Source: Flavobacterium sedimenticola
GTDB lineage: Bacteria; Bacteroidota; Bacteroidia; Flavobacteriales; Flavobacteriaceae
NCBI RefSeq assembly: GCF_030053345.1
Contig: NZ_JASGBP010000001.1
Location: 434,001-498,000, forward strand
Direction: 5' to 3'
DNA length: 64,000 bases
Shown here: one piece after another, positions 16,811 to 25,660 of the stretch
Layout: every line of letters starts with the position of its first letter
Numbering within the stretch: the stretch's first letter is position 1
Translations under genes and position numbers: made by a program
The notes under the pieces: model-generated
What the model saw: the letters and a program-made list of their open reading frames with translations, nothing else
Databases searched by the model: none
What the model was told of the DNA's origin: nothing

Positions 16811-18412
16811 ATGGACTTTATATACCAAGATCCGTATCCCATTCTCAAAGACGATACGACCTACAAAAAAATCACTTCCGATTACGTAAAAACTGAAAAA
16901 TTAGGCGACCGAGAAATTCTTTCCGTTGACCCGAAAGGCTTGGAACTCCTGGCTCAAGAAGCCATGATTGATGTGTCCTTTATGTTGCGAACAACGCATT
17001 TGCAAAAACTGCAAAACATTTTAAATGATCCCGAAGCGACCGATAACGACCGTTTCGTAGCCTACAATTTATTGCAAAATGCCGCGGTGGCTGTGGGAGG
17101 CGAATTGCCTTCGTGCCAAGATACCGGAACCGCCATTGTCATGGCCAAAAAAGGCGAAAATGTCTACACCGGTGTTGATGATGCCGAATGGCTTTCCAAA
17201 GGAATTTTCAATTCCTACCAAATGAAAAACTTACGCTACTCGCAAATCGTCCCGATTTCGATGTTTGAAGAAAAGAACTCGGGTTCCAACCTTCCGGCAC
17301 AGATTGACATTTATGCCAAAAAAGGAAACAGTTACGAGTTTTTATTTTTGGCCAAAGGCGGCGGAAGCGCCAACAAAACCTTTTTGTACCAAAAAACCAA
17401 ATCGTTACTCAACGAAAAATCCTTAGACGAATTCATCCGCGAAAAAATAAAAGACTTGGGCACGTCAGCCTGTCCGCCCTATCACTTGGCGTTAGTCATA
17501 GGCGGAACTTCGGCCGAAGCGAATTTGGCCGCTGTGAAAAAAGCGTCTGCCGGGTATTACGATAATTTACCGACCTCCGGAAACATGGCCGGTCAAGCGT
17601 TCCGCGATTTGGAATGGGAGCAAAGAGTATTGCAAATCTGCCAGGAAAGCGCCATCGGTGCCCAATTTGGCGGTAAATATTTTGCCCACGATGTCCGCGT
17701 GATTCGTTTGCCGCGTCACGCCGCTTCGTGCCCGGTGGGTTTGGGCGTGTCGTGTTCGGCCGACCGAAATATCAAAGCCAAAATTACTAAAGACGGTATC
17801 TTTTTAGAGCAATTGGAAACGAATCCGCAACAGTTTTTACCGGCTACGCCACCGCATCTGGAAGCACCGGTGGAAATCGACTTAAACCGACCGATGTCCG
17901 AAATTTTAGCCGAGCTCACCAAGTATCCTATCAAAACCCGATTAAAGTTAAACGGAACCGTCATTGTAGCGCGCGATATCGCTCATGCCAAAATCAAAGA
18001 ATTGTTGGATGCCGGCAAATCAATGCCGGACTATTTCAAAAACCATCCGGTATATTACGCCGGTCCGGCCAAAACGCCGGAAGGTATGCCGTCGGGTAGT
18101 TTCGGACCCACTACAGCGGGCCGAATGGATGTATATGTCGATGAATTCCAAAGCCACGGCGGCAGTATGATCATGTTGGCCAAAGGCAATCGCAGCAGGG
18201 ACGTGATGAACGCCTGTCAAAAGTACGGCGGATTCTATTTGGGATCCATCGGCGGACCGGCCGCTATATTGGCCAAAGAAAACATCCTCAGCGTCGAAGT
18301 GGTCGATTTCGAAGAACTCGGCATGGAAGCCGTGCGCAAAATCACCGTGAAAGATTTCCCGGCCTTCATCATCACCGACGACAAAGGCAACGATTTTTTT
18401 GCCAACTTATAA
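16811..18412 (+). CDS. Class I fumarate hydratase (iron-sulfur)
   Basis: A 533-residue enzyme of the TCA cycle converting fumarate and malate. It is the oxygen-sensitive [4Fe-4S] class: the cluster cysteines correspond to C102 ([10 protein letters not shown]), C221 (TSACPPYHL) and C315 ([10 protein letters not shown]). The N-terminal alpha domain and C-terminal beta domain (from about residue 350, [18 protein letters not shown], then PGPxxxP-like [20 protein letters not shown]) are fused in one chain. A strong terminator follows. Single-gene unit. Confidence 0.95.
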   Translation: MDFIYQDPYPILKDDTTYKKITSDYVKTEKLGDREILSVDPKGLELLAQEAMIDVSFMLRTTHLQKLQNILNDPEATDNDRFVAYNLLQNAAVAVGGELPSCQDTGTAIVMAKKGENVYTGVDDAEWLSKGIFNSYQMKNLRYSQIVPISMFEEKNSGSNLPAQIDIYAKKGNSYEFLFLAKGGGSANKTFLYQKTKSLLNEKSLDEFIREKIKDLGTSACPPYHLALVIGGTSAEANLAAVKKASAGYYDNLPTSGNMAGQAFRDLEWEQRVLQICQESAIGAQFGGKYFAHDVRVIRLPRHAASCPVGLGVSCSADRNIKAKITKDGIFLEQLETNPQQFLPATPPHLEAPVEIDLNRPMSEILAELTKYPIKTRLKLNGTVIVARDIAHAKIKELLDAGKSMPDYFKNHPVYYAGPAKTPEGMPSGSFGPTTAGRMDVYVDEFQSHGGSMIMLAKGNRSRDVMNACQKYGGFYLGSIGGPAAILAKENILSVEVVDFEELGMEAVRKITVKDFPAFIITDDKGNDFFANL

Positions 18413-18420
18413 AAAACCAA

Positions 18421-18446
18421 AAGCCCGCTAAACAGCGGGCTTTTTT
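18421..18446 (+). terminator. Terminator after fumarase
   Basis: Stem AAGCCCGCT (18421-18429) with AGCGGGCTT (18434-18442), loop AAAC, followed by a T run. Confidence 0.9.
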
Positions 18447-18466
18447 GTGTTATTTTTTGAGCGTGT

Positions 18467-18574
18467 CCCGCTAAAAGCGGGTCGGGTTGTTCGTTCTATC
18501 TTTTGTTTTGTCCTTCGACAGGCTCAGGATGACAAAAAAAAGGATGCCGCTGCCGCCCCTCACGCAGCAGTCGA
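18467..18574. repeat. Composite intergenic repeat region
   Basis: This gap between fumarase and scoB holds a second small hairpin CCCGCTAAAAGCGGG (18467-18481) and an inverted copy of the TGTCATCCTGAGC repeat (18511-18534, 22 of 24 bases matching 10189-10212). A CTGCCGCCCCTCACGCAGCAG tail follows. The middle repeat appears to sit inside a larger one (inference). No gene is seen. Confidence 0.65.
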
Positions 18575-19234
18575 CTAATTAATTACCATTTCCGGAATAT
18601 CGCCTTCAATGATTAATTCGGCTTCTGTAGAAGCGATAATGTGTTCCACCGAAACACCCGGCGCGCGCTCCAAGAGTTTGAATCCTTTTGGGGTTACTTC
18701 CAACACCGCCAATTCGGTCACTACTTTTTTCACACAGCCTACACCGGTAAGCGGTAAGGTACAGCGTTTTAAAATTTTGCTTTCCCCTGCTTTGTTCACG
18801 TGCATCATGGCCACAATGATATTTTCAGCCGAAGCCACTAAATCCATAGCACCGCCCATGCCTTTCACCATTTTCCCCGGAATTTTCCAGTTGGCAATGT
18901 CGCCGTTTTCGGCTACTTCCATAGCGCCTAAAATGGTCAAATCCACTTTTTGAGCGCGAATCATCCCAAAGCTGAACGCGGAGTCGAAGAAACTCGCTCC
19001 GGGTAACGTGGTAATGGTTTGCTTTCCGGCATTGATGACATCGGCATCTTCTTCGCCTTCATACGGAAACGGACCCATACCTAACACGCCGTTTTCAGAT
19101 TGAAACTCCACTGAAATGTCTGTTCGCACATAATTCGCCACTAGGGTTGGGATTCCTATGCCAAGGTTTACAAAGTATTTGTCTTTGACTTCTTGGGCTA
19201 TTCTTTTTGCGATATCGTTTTTATCTAAAGCCAT
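18575..19234 (-). CDS. scoB: 3-oxoacid CoA-transferase, subunit B
   Basis: A 219-residue subunit. The catalytic Glu is in FQSENGVLGMG. The start ALDKNDIAKRIAQEVKDKYFVNLGIGIPTLV and the LPGASFFDSAFSFGMIRAQKVD segment are typical of subunit B. With subunit A it transfers CoA from succinyl-CoA to acetoacetate-type acids in ketone body and branched-chain catabolism. It lies 2 bases after scoA on the same strand, so the two should be translated together. Confidence 0.95.
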   Translation of the reverse strand: MALDKNDIAKRIAQEVKDKYFVNLGIGIPTLVANYVRTDISVEFQSENGVLGMGPFPYEGEEDADVINAGKQTITTLPGASFFDSAFSFGMIRAQKVDLTILGAMEVAENGDIANWKIPGKMVKGMGGAMDLVASAENIIVAMMHVNKAGESKILKRCTLPLTGVGCVKKVVTELAVLEVTPKGFKLLERAPGVSVEHIIASTEAELIIEGDIPEMVIN

Positions 19235-19236
19235 GA

Positions 19237-19938
19237 TTAGTCTCTTTTGCGGGTTGTACGTTGCTCAATTCTTTTTTCAAATTTTTCGCCTTGGAAGATG
19301 CGTTGCACCATGATGCCCGGGATGTGAATTTGATTCGGGTCGAGCGAGCCTACCGGAACCAATTCTTCTACTTCGGCAATGGTGATTTTCGCGGCACCGG
19401 CCATCGGCGCGTTAAAGTTACGAGCCGTTCCTTTAAAAATCAGGTTGCCGGCTTCGTCGCCTTTCCAAGCTTTCACAATGGAAAAATCGGCTTTGTAGGC
19501 CAATTCCATAATGTGCATTTTGCCATTGAATTCGCGTACTTCTTTACCTTCGGCCACTTCGGTTCCGTAACCGGCCGGAGTGAAAAACGCCGGAATTCCG
19601 GCTTGCGCCGCACGGCATTTTTCGGCTAATGTCCCTTGTGGTGTGAGCTCTACTTCCAATTCGCCCGATAACATTTGGCGTTCGAATTCGGCATTTTCCC
19701 CTACGTAGGATGAAATCATTTTTTTGATTTGACGTTTTTGGAGCAACAAGCCCAAACCAAAATCATCGACACCCGCGTTGTTGGAAATACAAGTTAAATT
19801 CGTAGTGCCTTTGCGTACCAGTTCGGCGATGCTGTTTTCGGGAATACCACAAAGACCAAAGCCACCGAGCATGATGGTCATGCCGTCTTCAATACCCTGC
19901 AGTGCTTCGTGTACCGTGTTTACTTTTTTATTAATCAT
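19237..19938 (-). CDS. scoA: 3-oxoacid CoA-transferase, subunit A
   Basis: A 233-residue subunit with the family segments [30 protein letters not shown] and [16 protein letters not shown]. It forms the heteromeric transferase with the downstream scoB. The operon is isolated from the upstream PBP1A unit by a terminator at 20002-20036. Confidence 0.95.
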   Translation of the reverse strand: MINKKVNTVHEALQGIEDGMTIMLGGFGLCGIPENSIAELVRKGTTNLTCISNNAGVDDFGLGLLLQKRQIKKMISSYVGENAEFERQMLSGELEVELTPQGTLAEKCRAAQAGIPAFFTPAGYGTEVAEGKEVREFNGKMHIMELAYKADFSIVKAWKGDEAGNLIFKGTARNFNAPMAGAAKITIAEVEELVPVGSLDPNQIHIPGIMVQRIFQGEKFEKRIEQRTTRKRD

Positions 19939-20001
19939 GATGGATTCGTGTTGTTTGAATGTGGTGTAAATTTAGGAATTAAAACGGGAATGGGGAAAAA
20001 T

Positions 20002-20036
20002 AAAAAACCTCATTGATTCATACAATGAGGTTTTTT
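20002..20036 (-). terminator. Terminator of the ricT-gldH-PBP1A unit
   Basis: Stem AAAAAACCTCATTG (20002-20015) pairs with CAATGAGGTTTTTT (20023-20036) around a 7-base loop; a T run follows on the minus strand. Confidence 0.88.
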
Positions 20037-20042
20037 ATTAGC

Positions 20043-20085
20043 TAGCCCCGATGGGAGCAAGCTACCGTGTAGCGCGGACAGCGGG
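20043..20085 (-). repeat. CCCGCT...CGGGGCTA repeat, copy B
   Basis: Inverted partner of 10251-10293, about 37 of 43 bases identical. It lies between the PBP1A stop codon and its terminator, so it is transcribed as part of that mRNA's 3' end. Confidence 0.8.
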
Positions 20086-20101
20086 AAAAAGCTCCCGATT
20101 A

Positions 20102-22417
20102 TTATATTCCGAATTCATCGGTATTTTGTTCTTCTTCCGGATTGTCTACGGCAGTCGAGTCGGTTTCGGCTTTTGGCGGCGACCAACAATCGACTTTAAT
20201 TGATAAGTTATCCGGGCGTTGGAACGGATCTTTGGAGATTTGCAGGTCTTTGTCTTCATAGCATTTTTTCATCATATACCCCCAAATCGGTAGCGCTGCG
20301 GTAGCACCTTGACCATAAGTAATGCCTTTGAAGCGCGCCGAACGGTCTTCACAGCCGACCCAAACCCCGGTCACTAAGTTCGGCACCATTCCGATAAACC
20401 AACCGTCGGATTGGTTTTGAGACGTTCCGGTTTTTCCCGCAATAGGATTGGTAAACATGTATGGGTAACCGGTCCAGCGATTGTCACCGCTACCGCCGCC
20501 TTGGGTACGCAAACGCACTCCGGAACCGCTTTCGGTTACGCCTTCCAACAATTTAATAACGGCATAAGCGATGTCTTTGTTCAACACATCGTGTGTGTCG
20601 GGAACCGGCTCGTAAAGTACCACACCGTTTTTGTCTTCGATGCGACTGATGAATTGCGGTTTGATGTATACGCCTTGGTTGGCAAAGGTGCTGTAGGCCG
20701 CGACCATATCTTCTACGGTGATTTCTACCGCACCCAAAGCAATGGAAGGTTGGGCCGGGATTTCCGATTTCACCCCTAATTTTTTGGTTAAAGAAACGAC
20801 CGCTTCGGGTCCGGTTTTGTCAATCAGTTTGGCCGAAACCGTGTTGATGGACAAGGCCAAAGCTCGTTTTAAGGTCACCATACCGCGGTACTGGTGGTCG
20901 GAATTTTTAGGCTCCCAGTCTTCGGTTACGTTGTGTCGGCCTTTGTGAATCATAAACGGACTGTCGATGATGGAATCGCAAGGCGACATCCCAAGTTGCT
21001 CAATGGCGGTGGCGTATACAAACGGCTTGAAAGTAGAACCCACTTGACGGGCACCCTGACCTACGTGATCGTATTGGAAGTATTTGTAATCGATACCGCC
21101 GACCCAGGCTTTGATGTGACCGGTTTGCGGTTCCATCGACATCAATCCGGCTTGCAGGAAGTGTTTGTAATAACGAATAGAATCCATAGGTGTCATCACC
21201 GTATCGATTTCTCCTTTCCAGGAGAAAATTTTCATTTTGGTTTTGATGTCGAAAGACGCAATGATTTCGTCTTCGGTTTTGTCCATTTCCTTCATCACGC
21301 GCCAGCGCTCTGAGTTTTTCATAGCTTGTGTGATAATTCTCTTGGTTTCTTCGGGCGTGATGTTAACGAACGGTGCATTTTTATTGTCTTTTTGTTGGGC
21401 AAAGAATTCCTCTTGCAGGTTTTTCATGTGCGCTTGTACCGCTTCTTCGGCGTGTTCCTGAATTTTGGAATCGATGGTGGTGTAAATTTTTAAGCCATCG
21501 CTGTAAATATCCCAATCGCTGCCGTCGGGTCTTTTGTTTTCTTTGGCCCAGTTTTTCATGTATTCGCGCAGGAATTCGCGGAAATAGGTAGCGGTTCCTT
21601 CTTTATGGCTTTCGGGATGAAAGTTGAGCACGATAGGTTGGCTGGCCAAACTGTCGCGTTGTTGTTTATCGAGCACTTTGTTACGCACCATCTGATCTAA
21701 CACGGTATTGCGTCTGTTTTTTACTTTTTCCAAACGGCGTAACGGATTGTATAAAGACGGATTTTTGAGCATCCCGACAAACATGGCGGCTTCGTCGATG
21801 GTTAAATCGCGTGGTTCTTTGCCGAAATAGACTTTAGAAGCCGAGCGAATACCAACGGCCGTATTGACGAAATCGGCTTTGTTGAGATACATGGCAATGA
21901 TTTCGTTTTTGGTGTATTGGCGCTCCAGTTTCACCGCAATAATCCATTCTTTTACTTTCTGAATGATACGAAACGGTTTAAAACTGGATCCTTCGCCATG
22001 GAAAAGCAATTTAGCCAACTGTTGCGTTAACGTACTTGCACCACCATCGGCACCCAATTTGATAGCAGCACCCAATGTTCGGCGGGCATCGATACCCGAA
22101 TGCTCGTAAAAACGTTCGTCTTCGGTGGCCACTAAAGCTTTTACCAAATGCGGCGGCAAGTCTTCGTATTTGATTGGTGTTCGGTTTTCGTTGTAAAATT
22201 TCCCAATGGTTACACCATCGGAAGAAATGATTTCGGTGGCCAAATTGGATTCTGGATTTTCCAAATCTTCAAACGAGGGCATGGCTCCGAAAAAGCCCCA
22301 AGAAGCCAAACAGAAAAACAGTATCATTACGCCCAAACCGTAAAAGAACAATTGCCAAAATTTCTTTTGGTAGTATTTGATGTCTTTGACTGCTGTGGTA
22401 TTATTCTTTTGTGCCAT
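20102..22417 (-). CDS. Penicillin-binding protein 1A (bifunctional transglycosylase/transpeptidase)
   Basis: A 771-residue class A PBP that polymerises and cross-links peptidoglycan. A single N-terminal membrane helix (about 25-45) is followed by the GT51 domain, with catalytic Glu in VATEDERFYEHSGID (E99) and GGASTLTQQLAKLL. The transpeptidase domain has GSTFKP (SxxK), a SxN motif in LALSINTVS and KTGTSQNQSDGWFIG (KTG). It begins 5 bases after gldH, with ricT upstream, forming a minus-strand operon. The length is normal for Bacteroidota PBP1A. Confidence 0.95.
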   Translation of the reverse strand: MAQKNNTTAVKDIKYYQKKFWQLFFYGLGVMILFFCLASWGFFGAMPSFEDLENPESNLATEIISSDGVTIGKFYNENRTPIKYEDLPPHLVKALVATEDERFYEHSGIDARRTLGAAIKLGADGGASTLTQQLAKLLFHGEGSSFKPFRIIQKVKEWIIAVKLERQYTKNEIIAMYLNKADFVNTAVGIRSASKVYFGKEPRDLTIDEAAMFVGMLKNPSLYNPLRRLEKVKNRRNTVLDQMVRNKVLDKQQRDSLASQPIVLNFHPESHKEGTATYFREFLREYMKNWAKENKRPDGSDWDIYSDGLKIYTTIDSKIQEHAEEAVQAHMKNLQEEFFAQQKDNKNAPFVNITPEETKRIITQAMKNSERWRVMKEMDKTEDEIIASFDIKTKMKIFSWKGEIDTVMTPMDSIRYYKHFLQAGLMSMEPQTGHIKAWVGGIDYKYFQYDHVGQGARQVGSTFKPFVYATAIEQLGMSPCDSIIDSPFMIHKGRHNVTEDWEPKNSDHQYRGMVTLKRALALSINTVSAKLIDKTGPEAVVSLTKKLGVKSEIPAQPSIALGAVEITVEDMVAAYSTFANQGVYIKPQFISRIEDKNGVVLYEPVPDTHDVLNKDIAYAVIKLLEGVTESGSGVRLRTQGGGSGDNRWTGYPYMFTNPIAGKTGTSQNQSDGWFIGMVPNLVTGVWVGCEDRSARFKGITYGQGATAALPIWGYMMKKCYEDKDLQISKDPFQRPDNLSIKVDCWSPPKAETDSTAVDNPEEEQNTDEFGI

Positions 22418-22422
22418 ATTTT

Positions 22423-22914
22423 TTAATCTGTAGATTCTATTCTAAAACCAATATCGGATATGCCGTTGAGTAAAGTCACGCCTTCAATTTTGCCGGTTTG
22501 TCTCACGGCTTGACGGATGTGTACTTTATAGGCGCCTTTTTGGGTAAAGCTCACGTTGCCTTTGTAAAATAATTTGTTGTCTTTGATGTCGGTAAATCCT
22601 TCCCCCAAAAGCGTGCCGTCGGGATTCGCCATAAGGTATTCCAACGTGTCTACTTTTACCTGCCTGTTGGGTTGTTCCAAAGAAACAATCAGGAACAAAT
22701 TATTGAACGGATAATCGTCGTTATCGCGTACATTCACAAACAAGTTATAGGTTTTTTTGGCATCCAGTTGCGGCAAATCAAACGTTACAATACTGTCTTT
22801 GTGCCAGGCATTGCCGACAGATTTGTACTCGTCAAAAACTCTTTTTTCATCACAAGAAAATAAGAGCAACGCGATAGCAAACAGGAAAAAACTATTTCTT
22901 ATTTTTTGGTTCAT
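22423..22914 (-). CDS. gldH: Gliding motility lipoprotein GldH
   Basis: A 163-residue lipoprotein. I start at ATG 22914 because it gives a clean lipoprotein signal (MNQKIRNSFFLFAIALLLFSC); the frame is open further upstream but only inside ricT. The body (VFDEYKSVGNAWHKDSIVTF, LFVNVRDNDDYPFNNLFLIV) matches GldH of Flavobacterium, an outer-membrane-associated lipoprotein of the gliding and T9SS machinery. The start overlaps the ricT end by 23 bases. Presence of T9SS substrates in the window agrees. Confidence 0.9.
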   Translation of the reverse strand: MNQKIRNSFFLFAIALLLFSCDEKRVFDEYKSVGNAWHKDSIVTFDLPQLDAKKTYNLFVNVRDNDDYPFNNLFLIVSLEQPNRQVKVDTLEYLMANPDGTLLGEGFTDIKDNKLFYKGNVSFTQKGAYKVHIRQAVRQTGKIEGVTLLNGISDIGFRIESTD

Positions 22915-24079
22915 TTCTGCGGTCAGATGATGGTTTTTTATCGGCGTTGAACGGTTTGCGTTTCTTGTTATTCTTTTTCTTTCTTTTGGGCTGGTCAAAA
23001 CGGGTTAAGCTTTCCTGCCCCATCGCATTATTGAAATCTTTTTCAGGTTCGGTAGCGGTCTCCACAGCAAAATCTTCCAGCGCAGCTACCTTTTTGCCTT
23101 GTTTGTTAAGCGCTACGATTTCTTTAACTTGTTCGATGTTGAGCACGTGCCAATTGGCGAAATTATCGGTGTAGGCAAACCACATTAAGCCTTTAAAAAT
23201 GTCTTGCTTTTGGCAAACGGCATCGCCTTTTTCGGTTTTTAATTTGGTTTCGAATTCCGGAAATCCCTTGAGCGCATCCATGTAAGTGTCGAGTTCGTAA
23301 TTCAAACAACACTTTAATTTCCCGCACTGACCGGCCAATTTTTGCGGATTCAAAGATAGTTGTTGGTAACGCGCGGCCGATGTATTCACACTTCTGAAGT
23401 CGGTGAGCCATGTAGAACAACACAACTCGCGCCCACAAGAGCCAATACCGCCCAAACGAGATGCTTCTTGGCGGAATCCAACTTGTTTCATTTCGATACG
23501 AACTCCGAATTCGCGGGCATAATCTTTAATTAATTGACGGAAATCCACTCGGTCGTTGGCCGTATAGTAAAACGTTACTTTGGAACCATCACCTTGGAAT
23601 TCCAAATCCGAAATTTTCATTTCCAGTTTATGAGCAATAGCCAATTCGCGTGCTTTTACCTGCATGGCTTCTTCCTTATCGCGGGAATCACTCCAGATAT
23701 CGATGTCTTTTTGAGACGCTTTTCGGTATATTTTCGGGATTTCCGGACTGGTGTGATTCACCCCCTTTTTTTTCATTTGAATTTTAACTAACTCGCCGGT
23801 TAGGGTAACAATTCCGACATCGTGACCGGGTGAAGCTTCGGTAGCCACCACGTCGCCGATGCTGAGCGTTAGTTTTTCGGTGTTGCGAAAAAATTCTTTT
23901 CTGCCGTTTTTAAAACGCACTTCAACACAGTCGAATGGCGTTTCACCATTGGGCAAACTCATATTTGAAAGCCAATCGAAAACGGTTAATTTATTGCAGC
24001 TATCGGTGCCGCAAGTCCCATTATTTTTGCATCCTTTTGGCGCACCGCCATCGGAAGTTGAACAACTTGTACAAGCCAT
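22892..24079 (-). CDS. ricT: PSP1-domain protein, RicT (YaaT) family
   Basis: A 395-residue protein. A Cys-rich N-terminus (MACTSCSTSDGG, later NNGTCGTDSC) precedes the PSP1 core (VRFKNGRKEFFRN, TEASPGHDVGIVTLTGELV, RVDFRQLIKDYAREFGVRIE) and the conserved Cys segments GRELCCSTWLTDF and GKLKCCLNYELDTY. The C-terminal about 40 residues are Lys/Arg-rich. In Bacillus, RicT belongs to an iron-sulfur complex acting on RNA processing; whether the same holds in Bacteroidota is not established. It heads the ricT-gldH-PBP1A unit. Confidence 0.9.
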   Translation of the reverse strand: MACTSCSTSDGGAPKGCKNNGTCGTDSCNKLTVFDWLSNMSLPNGETPFDCVEVRFKNGRKEFFRNTEKLTLSIGDVVATEASPGHDVGIVTLTGELVKIQMKKKGVNHTSPEIPKIYRKASQKDIDIWSDSRDKEEAMQVKARELAIAHKLEMKISDLEFQGDGSKVTFYYTANDRVDFRQLIKDYAREFGVRIEMKQVGFRQEASRLGGIGSCGRELCCSTWLTDFRSVNTSAARYQQLSLNPQKLAGQCGKLKCCLNYELDTYMDALKGFPEFETKLKTEKGDAVCQKQDIFKGLMWFAYTDNFANWHVLNIEQVKEIVALNKQGKKVAALEDFAVETATEPEKDFNNAMGQESLTRFDQPKRKKKNNKKRKPFNADKKPSSDRRNEPKNKK

Positions 24080-24188
24080 AATTTGGATATAGGTATGTAG
24101 GTTGTCTCATTTATTTAAACAAGACTACTTATCATAAACGTTAAAAGTGTAAAGATATTGTTTTTTCGGTTAAAAACAGAAGCAAATT

Positions 24189-24419
24189 TTAGGTTTCCTT
24201 TACCGAGATAATGTGCACAGGACAAGCTTTTTGAGCCAATTCGCAGTTTTCTACAATGGTATGATCGGCCGATTTTAAGGTGTGAAATCCTTTGGCGTTG
24301 ACGGATTTCAGCAGTACCGATTTGCCGTCTTTTTTCGACATTTGAAATTGTCCAGGCGCCATTTCTACACAATAATTGCAGCCGATGCATTTGTCTCTTT
24401 GCAGGGTAACGATGACCAT
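24189..24419 (-). CDS. Small ferredoxin, one Fe-S cluster
   Basis: A 76-residue protein with a single cluster motif: C11, C14 and C17 in CIGCNYC, and C65 in ACP, with an extra C59. It resembles the single-cluster [4Fe-4S] (or [3Fe-4S]) ferredoxins. Its ATG overlaps the trhP stop codon (TAATG), so translation is coupled. It may donate electrons to the Fe-S enzyme TrhP or help it mature; that is inference from context. Confidence 0.9.
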   Translation of the reverse strand: MVIVTLQRDKCIGCNYCVEMAPGQFQMSKKDGKSVLLKSVNAKGFHTLKSADHTIVENCELAQKACPVHIISVKET

Positions 24420-25660
24420 TAGTTTTCTACAATTTTGTACATTTTGTCGGATAAACGAATGCGGAATGGTACTTTTAGGGTACAGCTGTCACCTTTGGCT
24501 GCTTTTTCCAAGGGCAAATCGTTGACCATCATGTCCTCTACCATCATTTCCTGAGCGCCGGTGCTTGGTCCTGTAATCAAAATTTTATCGCCTTTTTTGA
24601 GGTCATAAGCTTCTATTTTGAATTCGGCCACATTCGATTTCGGGAAGTAATGCATGCCTTTGCCAATGTATACTTTTTTCTGTGTCGCACTCGAACCCGG
24701 ATTATCGCTCCATTCACCTAATTTCTGGCCTAAATAATAACCGCTCCAAAATCCGCGATTGTAAACGGTGGCAAGCGCTTCCATCCAAACGGCCACTTTT
24801 TCTTTGGTAAATGTCCCATCGTAATAGGCATCAATGGCTTCGCGATAGGTTTTGATGACGGTAGCCACATAATCGGCGGCGCGACCTCGGCCTTCAATTT
24901 TCAAAACTTTGATACCCGAATCGATGACTTGATCTAAGAAATCGATGGTACATAAATCTTTGGGCGACATCATGTATTCGTTATCAATTTCAATTTCGAA
25001 ACCACTTTCTTGGTCGATTACCGTATATTTTTTACGGCAGTTTTGCTTGCAAGCACCGCGATTGGCTGAAGAATTATGCGAATGCAAACTCAAGTAACAT
25101 TTACCCGAAACTGCCATGCACAAAGCACCGTGACCAAAAATTTCTATTTCTACCATATTACCACTTGGTCCTTTGATTTGTTCTTTCTCGATGGATTCGG
25201 TGATTTTTTTCACTTGACGCAAACTCAACTCGCGCGACAATACGATAGTGTCGGCAAATAGGGCGTAAAATTTCACGGTTTCGATGTTGGTGACATTCAA
25301 TTGGGTTGAAATGTGCACTTCCATACCGATCGTTCGGGCGGTCATAATTACTGCTTGGTCCGAAGCGATTACTGCGGTTATTCCGGCTTCTTTGGCTTTG
25401 GTTACAAGGGTTTTTACGATGGATAAATCGTGATCGTAAATAATCGTATTCAAAGTCAGATAGGTTCTGACGTTTTTTTCAGTACATCGACGCGCAATTT
25501 CGGGTAAATCGTCTAACACGAAATTCACCGTGGCACGTGCCCGCATGTTCAGTTGTTCAACTCCAAAATATACTGAATCACAACCATTGTCTAACGCCGC
25601 TTGCAGTGATTCGAAGTTGCCGGCCGGAGCCATCAATTCAATTCTTCCTGAAGTAGTCAT
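24419..25660 (-). CDS. trhP: Peptidase U32-family protein, TrhP-like tRNA uridine hydroxylase
   Basis: A 413-residue protein beginning with the family N-terminus (RIELMAPAGNFESLQAALDNGCDSVYFGV). The conserved Cys set appears in GHGALCMAVSGKCYLSLH and ANRGACKQNCRKKY. In E. coli and B. subtilis, TrhP-type U32 proteins make 5-hydroxyuridine at tRNA position 34 by a prephenate-dependent, O2-independent route using an Fe-S cluster. The last about 85 residues form the U32 C-terminal domain (GDKILITGPSTG ... VPFRIRLSDKMYKI). It overlaps trhO upstream and the ferredoxin downstream by one base each (TAATG). Confidence 0.88.
   Translation of the reverse strand: MTTSGRIELMAPAGNFESLQAALDNGCDSVYFGVEQLNMRARATVNFVLDDLPEIARRCTEKNVRTYLTLNTIIYDHDLSIVKTLVTKAKEAGITAVIASDQAVIMTARTIGMEVHISTQLNVTNIETVKFYALFADTIVLSRELSLRQVKKITESIEKEQIKGPSGNMVEIEIFGHGALCMAVSGKCYLSLHSHNSSANRGACKQNCRKKYTVIDQESGFEIEIDNEYMMSPKDLCTIDFLDQVIDSGIKVLKIEGRGRAADYVATVIKTYREAIDAYYDGTFTKEKVAVWMEALATVYNRGFWSGYYLGQKLGEWSDNPGSSATQKKVYIGKGMHYFPKSNVAEFKIEAYDLKKGDKILITGPSTGAQEMMVEDMMVNDLPLEKAAKGDSCTLKVPFRIRLSDKMYKIVEN

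Noticed and set aside
22915..22998. 28-codon extension of gldH
   Set aside because: It would put a basic tail before the lipoprotein signal peptide and lies inside ricT.
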